Assembly: GCA_013350335.1 (NCBI GenBank)
Contig: CM023538.1
Span: 49,066,695 to 49,130,694 of the forward strand
Length of the DNA stretch: 64,000 bases
Source: Chimonanthus salicifolius
Lineage: Eukaryota > Streptophyta > Magnoliopsida > Laurales > Calycanthaceae
Direction of reading: 5' to 3'
In this document: piece after piece, positions 58,082 through 64,000 of the stretch
Numbering within the stretch: the first letter of the stretch is position 1
Layout: the number at the start of each line of letters is the position of its first letter
Notes under the pieces: generated by a model
Databases searched by the model: none
What the model was told of the DNA's origin: nothing
What the model saw: the letters and a program-made list of their open reading frames with translations, nothing else
Program-made: the position numbers and the translations under genes

Positions 58082-60967
58082 TCAGTTTCATGGCAAAACG
58101 TAGAAGTTAACCCATTTACAATCCTACATTTATTACAACACATTTGAATATAAAATATTATATTGATTACATGTACATATTCAAATGGAAAACAAGATTA
58201 TGGTATTCGCATACTCTTGTTCAGCTTGCTTCATTTCATTTTCCTAGTTCAAGTACATAAGCAAGCAACACTAGAAAATCATTAGAGGGGTTAATCTCTA
58301 AATATAGAAATGCATTCATGGACTAAACAAGATCTGTATTCAAGCTTCCCCCACATTCCCTGATTTCCTAGTGACCAACACTACCCATAGCTTATCCAAG
58401 CTATCAGTGCTGAGAAGATTTCTCTTCCAATCTTCTTGAGTTTGATCTCTCAAATTCCAAGCATAGACATTCTTCCTATTTCCATTGGCTTTGATGTTTT
58501 AGGCTTCTACTAATTTCTCCCCCATTTTGTCATTCAATTGACAAAGATTAGTAGGCTGACATCGAGGTTTTAAGCACTCCCCCATGCTTCTTGTATTTAG
58601 TATTTGACTAGGTTTTACTCAAACTCATGGTTTTCCGTTTTGGTTTAATGCACACTTCTCGATGTATTAATATTAGTTTGATCCTGCACAAACTGAGATT
58701 TAAGCTTTGCTGATTTCTTCCATGAGTGGAGCAATTGTCCTAGCATTCCTAGAGTATTTTCTCCTCCATTCTCCAAGCTGTCTACCTCAGCTTTCTCGAC
58801 CCAGTTCCCCTTTTCGACTCACTTCTTCTATACTCGCTCTAGCTGGAAGTGTAAGTTCCTTAATGGTCACTCCTCTTGGCCTTATGGGAGGAGGCGATTG
58901 GGTGGCATGATCACTCTCAGAATCAGAGGACACAATAATGACTGTGGACTTGTCCCTTGTCATTATTCAATTACTGGAGGTGAAAAGAACAGAAACCCTC
59001 TATTTTTCCTGGCTAGATTTCGCTTCGGGAGGTCCTAACGGCTGACCTAGGGCTTGGGAGGAGAAGACGAAATTGCAGAGCATCAGTGGGAGAGAAAACA
59101 ATGATTTTGAAATGTCTATCGTTTTCGCAAAAAGAGACCTTTTTAACTTACTCTTTCTGATTCACCGACTGGTCGTGACCAGCGATCTGTCTGTGTCGAT
59201 ATGTTGATATATACCGACCTGTTTCCCTTTGCGATTTTTCCCCCTTTCAGACAGTGTTCTGAATTCCAACAGTACCGACCTGTCTATATCTTCCGACTAG
59301 TCTATCCTTCAACCTGGGTTATGAAGGAAGACTGGCATGTATGTGTATGTGCTTGTGATGTTCATGATTCTTCAAGCTTTACTTATACACCTTTTAATCC
59401 CAGTGATGATACATACATTCACACCATATTTGTGCCATTTGAATATTCGATTCACCCTTCTGAAAGTAGACACAAACCATGGATTACGGATCTCTTTTTT
59501 GGATCCAAATTAATCCAAGGTTCTTGGACACATTTAATTCACCAAGTTAAGTTTATTATCCAAGTGTGTGATGTCATGAGATGCGGCATTTCCTGACTTT
59601 AGCAATGGCAAGGTGTCTATGAACACAAATCATGCCACATAATGTATGAATTAATGAATATTGAAATGAAACACAAAGCACACTAATCATACAATCATTT
59701 CCTGTTCAAAGCATATAGAAATGAAGTATGATCCTACACACACAGCTCTTATGCATATTATCATGTTATTACCCAAGACATGATAAAATGTTTTTACCAT
59801 TCTTTCAAGAGAGCTCAAATTCCTTGAAATGGGCTGGTACTTAAATGGATTCAGATACGCACAATTGATCAATTTGATCAATACTTTTGGTAGGTCACAC
59901 CAATGATATTCCATTTAAGGGCATAGAGCATTTTTCATTCCACATGGGATTCACAAGTTTAGGAACTTGTAATGAAATAACACTGTGTATGTGTACCACA
60001 TTGGTTGTAATCACATACACACCTTATACATGAGGTAATGCATATACTACATTCATTTCCTAAAGATGCACAAATCACATGTCATATGAAATGAAGTGAG
60101 ATATGTATATTCCCATACAAGAGTGCATACCAACATGTACAACACATATCTTAAAATAGATCAATCCAACAATCAAGCAAGAACATGGATTGAATGTGAG
60201 ATGCTAATTCCAAAACATGTTTCAAATGTGGTACCAACAGTGGTATCCCTTCACACATTTGAACCTAATATTGTGAGACTTGGAATCTAAGTTCACAATT
60301 TTGTGATAGCCTTTTGTCAAATTTGATTTTAGCCATGGGTGTCTTCCCGTTTGATCCTGTGGTTCCACATTCCAGATTTTGTATCATGATGTTGGTCTCT
60401 AAACATCTCGGTACATGGTTGTATAGGATACTTGGATGTTACTACCTTTTTCAAGTTTCTTCCTCAGTCCTCTTCTTTTCTTAGAGGATATAACTTGGAC
60501 TTTTTCAATGGTTAAAAGTAACCATGCACCTATATTTTCAGCTCACAAATTTTTTATAGGTGATGCTATTCATTGGGCTACAAGAGGCAATTTTCAGTGG
60601 ATTCTTTCAGCCTCTTTTGTTGTTTCATGTCTTTTAAATATTTTGACAGCACATCATGAAACAACACTGATGAATGCTACATATGTTTGGTTTTCGTAAA
60701 TAGCCTATTCATCATTTGTCCAAGCAGTTTTGGTCTTTCGGCTAAGTGGTCATGGAAGTTGAAAGCTTATCCAATACTTCTTCCATAGGCACAGACCATT
60801 TTCTATTCACCTATTTCCAATTATGCTTTATGATGAAAATATTTATAGTTCTTCATTTCATTTTTCATAAAAAATAGAGACTTGGCAAATATCATGGTTT
60901 TCTCTTATAGCCATTGTTCTATCATGGATCAACTCGGATGGTTAGATCCTTTCTCAAGAGCATCAGG
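58082..60967 (-). mobile_element. Internal region of element C without pol (non-autonomous)
   Basis: Only 2.9 kb lie between the LTRs. The part next to the 3' LTR (58082-58620) aligns with 23796-24350 of element A, which ties it to the same family. No protease, integrase or RT motif was seen on either strand. One small minus-strand frame (58700-58963) is listed separately. The rest, including 59200-60700, is AT-rich and non-coding as far as I can tell. It is therefore a deletion derivative or a LARD-like non-autonomous element. Confidence 0.75.
58700..58963 (-). pseudogene. Small ORF of unknown function in element C
   Basis: The ATG at 58963 opens 88 codons ending in TAA at 58700, with one in-frame TGA about two thirds through. 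The start reads MTRDKSTVIIVSSDSESDHA, followed by PPPIRPRGVTIKELTLPARA, then charged Arg/Glu-rich sequence. It is Ser/Asp-rich then basic. I do not recognise the family. It may be a remnant of gag or an accessory ORF. Confidence 0.4.
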
Positions 60968-60980
60968 CTTTGATACCAAT
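60968..60980 (-). promoter_or_regulatory. Primer binding site of element C
   Basis: Read on the minus strand, ATTGGTATCAAAGCCTGATGC follows the LTR end CTTTCA. It is the SIRE-type iMet primer site. Confidence 0.85.
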
Positions 60981-62895
60981 TGAAAGTACCATTTACAAGG
61001 GTGCTAGAACAACCTGATTGACCCTAGAGGGAGGGAAGGAGGGAGAGAGAGGGGGGGGGGGCGCAGTGAATAGGTCAATTCCATTTTTAATGATGTTTAC
61101 AAATTTCTTGATTTAAAGTACAGTGGAATGTTTATTAAGAGATTTGTTTAGTGTGATAATTTCATTTAAACGATCACTACTAAGATTATGATCATTTACA
61201 TAAACTTTGATTATCGATGCTTGTGCATAATGTGTATAATTGGATATTCAATATGCAAAGTGATGTGTGTTAAGAAGAGTACTTAAATTCTGAATACAAA
61301 TACCAAAGACCAATTTTAAAGTGGTTCGGTTAGCCAACCTACATCCATTGTTATGATTCGTTCAACCTTGAGCTATCCCCAAAATCCACTAAGTGGGGAC
61401 TTACACCCTCACAATTAGAGTAGGAATTCCACCTCACTCAATCGGCATGAGAATTTCACCCACCACTGTCGAATAGGAATTCCACCTATCCATTTGGCCG
61501 ACACACCCAGCTCTGTACTGGAGACGTCGCTCCTAGAATTTTTTATAGTGGTTCCGGGGTACCTCCCCTTTATCCACCTGCGGAACAAAAGTTTTAAAAG
61601 AAAATTAAAATAAAGAAGCGATTTCCTTTGAAGCTTTCTCTTCTGATGTGTACTTCTTTTCGAGATCCCACCCAAGTATGCTGACGCTCCGCCTCGTAGC
61701 CGTCGTTTAGCAATCACAATCCAGGGTGTTAAGGAAACTGGTTCTACCAAAGGTTTCCTAGTTTATGATTCTCTCCATCTCGCTTTCAAACTCAGTCCTC
61801 AGATTGGTTGTTTATGAGTTTTCCTCTCTCTCTCTCACAACTCAATCTATTTGATTGGTTGTATTTGATTCCCATAGTGCTAGGATGAGAGAGAGAGTGA
61901 TCTTTCTGTTGGCCCTTGTTTAAGCTCACTGGTAAATATGAGGGTCCAACTGATCCTGTCCGAAGGATACCAATTGGTTGCATAAAGATTGGTTTATATA
62001 CCGAAGACAACCAGTTGAAGTAACGGTAATGTACCGACAGGTCAGTCACACCAAGGGGTCGATGACTAGAAATGTTACCCTTACAATTCCGACCAGTTGT
62101 GCATTAAGTGCACTCCAAACTGGTAATATTTTTTCCCAGGTCGACATGTCGTTGTCGCCGATGGGTCGACACTTATGGTACCGAGAGGTCGGTCCATACG
62201 AGAGACTTGTTCTGGTGCAAAATATGCTGGACAGTAGTTTCAACTCTTGAAACTTGTTATCCAGAACGGCGTGTCACCCTTTACCGATGTGTCGGTTCTG
62301 GTACTCTCAATCGGTGTTTGATTGCAGATATGTCTGTTTCTTCGAGAGTCCACATGAGTTCAAGGATTCCGGAACTCAAGATCTTGATTGAGGAGTCGTT
62401 GACCACGATAGGTCATTTCAGCCTTTCATCGAGGAGTCGGTGCATATGTGACTCTTGATCAGAAACAAACCCAAAATGACAGTTTAATGTTCCAGAACAT
62501 AATCTCATTCGGGCCGACCAGTCCTTGACCACAATGGGTCGATCCTGACTGCACCGAGGGGTCCTTGAGATAGACTGGTCGTGCTGACAGTGAAACCAAA
62601 TACATATTTCCAAGTTGGGTTCCAATTCATTGTCAAGCATCATCTCTAGGTTTTTTATGATTTAACTATTTGTTTCTCTGAGCCTGGGCATAATCCTCTC
62701 TAAGGTGTGGGTACCACCTAAAGTCATTTATGGCCATATTACCTATTTTGTGATTGCCATAACGATGAGCTTCAATCCGATGAAACGTGATCTTCATTCT
62801 TGATCACATTGGGTCTTCAAGCTTCCATGAAGTGCTTCTTTTCGAGTCATGGAATTGACAAACATAGGGATCTTAGCCAATCCGAGGCACTAACA
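60981..62895 (-). mobile_element. 5' LTR of SIRE-like element C
   Basis: On the minus strand it runs from TGTTAGTGCCTCGGATTGGC at 62895 to CTTTCA at 60981, 1915 bp. It has a TATATAAACC promoter box near 61995 and a GAGAGAGGGGGGGGGG run near 61045. U3 motifs of the CGACCCATCG type lie at 62030-62580. It matches 56700-58068. The target is the RNase H of a Tnt1-like element; AATAT follows the LTR, but the opposite flank is lost. Confidence 0.92.
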
Positions 62896-63936
62896 AATAT
62901 GTTTTGATCTTGAATGGAAGGTTTGGTTTTTACTCAAATGAATAGAACTTTGATTGTCACAAAAGAGAACATACCTCTCTTGCTTTAGTCCCAATTCTAA
63001 TAAGAATCTCTTCATCCACAATATTTCCTTTCATCCCTCATGCTACAACAATGTTCTTAGCCTCTGTTGTAGATAATGTAACATATTTCTACAATTTGGA
63101 CTTTTAAGATACAACTCCCACTGAAAGAGCAATCAAGTAACCCGACATGGACTTTCTAGTTTCAATGTCTCATGCCATGTCTACATCTTTGGTGCCTTCC
63201 AACAAAGGTTTACTATTTCCAAAACATAAACACATTTTGTAAGTGCCTCGATGATACTTAAGAATCCATTTAACTGCAGCCCAATGTTCTTTCTCATGAT
63301 TTGAAAGGAATCTATTCACAACATCAACTGCATGAGCTATGTTTGGCCTAGTACACACCATAGCATACATCAAACTACCAACTGTTGATGCATGAGGAAC
63401 TTCCTTCATTTCACCTTTTTCTTTCTCATTTGTTGGACACTGTTTGGAGCTGAGTTTGAAATGATTTGCAAGCACTGATTTACCTTTGTCCATATTAAAT
63501 CTTTTCAATGTACCTCTCTTGTGATAGCCAAAACATGTCGTTCTTTCTATCCCGAGTGATCTTCATACCCAGTATCTACTTTATTGGCCCCAAAGTTTTT
63601 CATAGAAAATGATTTACTGAGCTCTGCTTTCAACTTGTTAAATTCAAAAACACAAGCTATTAAATTAGTAACATCTTATCCAACAATTAACATATCATCT
63701 ACGTAAAGCAACAAAATAATGAAATCACCATTTGAGATTTTTTTCACATACACACAATGATCTCAAGTATTCCTTTTGTACTCATGATCAACCATGAAGG
63801 AATCAAACTTCTTGTACCACTATTGTGGTGTCTGCTTTAACCCATATAAGCTCGTGTTTAGTTTATAAACCAAATTCTGTTTGTTTTTTACTCTGAAGCC
63901 CTTAGGATTGTTCCATGTAGATCTCTTCCTCCAAGT
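62896..63936 (-). pseudogene. Tnt1-like copia reverse transcriptase and RNase H (partial)
   Basis: Read from 63936 leftwards: LEEEIYMEQP-type opening, LVYKLNTSLYGLKQTPQ with a stop, WYKKFDSFMVDHEYKR, the catalytic LLYVDDMLIVG near 63700, then KAELSKSFSMKN, a frame with MKRFNMDKGKSV, VGSLMYAMVCTRPNIAHAV and NHEKEHWAAVKWILKYHRG. RNase H follows: YVTLSTTEAKNIVVA and SIQDQNIF, cut by element C at 62895. These motifs fit the Tork/Tnt1 group, not SIRE. Stops and shifts make it a pseudogene. The 5' part is beyond the LTR that starts at 63937. Confidence 0.9.
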
Positions 63937-64000
63937 TGTTAGAGCCCCGGTTTATCCGTGTCTTCCTGTTGTCAATTTCGTAACAAATTATCAAAACCTT
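63937..64000 (+). mobile_element. Start of another SIRE-like LTR (continues past window)
   Basis: TGTTAGAGCCCCGGTTTATC at 63937, then TTGTCAATTTCGTAAC, matches the start of the SIRE-like LTRs of this window. It interrupts the Tnt1-like RT. The preceding bases CAAGT would be the target duplication. Confidence 0.75.

Noticed and set aside
59201..60699. Plus-strand frames of 87-131 codons inside element C
   Set aside because: No recognisable motifs, opposite to the element direction, and no similarity to SIRE-like proteins.

Overview
The window looks like repeat-dense intergenic DNA from the nuclear genome of a flowering plant. It holds plant-type Ty3/gypsy (Tekay-like and Athila-like), Ty1/copia (SIRE/Maximus-like and Tnt1-like), L1-type LINE, TRIM and hAT elements, and most of them sit inside one another. 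I found no convincing host gene, tRNA, rRNA or CRISPR array. Nearly every coding stretch is a transposable-element pseudogene with stops and frameshifts. The species cannot be named from this.

Region 1-18.6 kb. A plus-strand Tekay/Del-type chromovirus runs from beyond the left edge to 13691: 5' LTR, iMet-type primer site, an unusual extra ORF with three zinc knuckles, gag, protease, RT, RNase H, integrase, chromodomain-like tail, polypurine tract, 3' LTR. Its 5' LTR is split by a 3.4-kb solo LTR (38-3463) flanked by a perfect CGATC duplication. The whole element sits inside the reverse transcriptase of a minus-strand L1-type LINE (13692 to about 18560), whose RT 3' half lies outside the window.

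Region 18.6-23.5 kb. AT-rich DNA without genes. It holds a short copia-type LTR remnant with a primer site, a T-rich tandem array, a MITE-like element with reiterated ATCGGCCGATA motifs, a fold-back repeat and a diverged dispersed repeat pair.

Region 23.5-46.3 kb. Minus-strand SIRE-like copia elements. Element A (23497-35158) has a full 5' LTR, damaged gag-pol and a truncated 3' LTR; its RT is interrupted by a 4.67-kb hAT transposon with an 8-bp target duplication. Next comes a partial LTR (35159-35858). Element B follows, consisting of gag with a TRIM inserted in it and a 5' LTR split by a second giant solo LTR (38069-41857, plus strand, TTTAT duplication). That solo LTR is the same family as 38-3463 in opposite orientation. 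After 2.6 kb of unassigned DNA there is a plus-strand SIRE-like LTR fragment.

Region 46.3-64 kb. A 5'-truncated Athila-like element (gag-pol about 46303-51091, 3' LTR 53208-55090) is followed by an inverted, truncated copy of the same LTR (about 55130-56699). Then comes minus-strand element C (56700-62895), a SIRE-like element with LTRs but no recognisable pol. It is inserted at the end of the RNase H of a minus-strand Tnt1-like copia element, into whose RT another SIRE-like LTR starts at 63937.

The elements do not form a pathway; the layout records successive insertions. The points most worth a second look are the three-knuckle extra ORF of the Tekay element, the regularly spaced hairpins in the giant LTR family, the short-dyad cluster in the Tekay LTR and the 1.5-kb inverted LTR pair.
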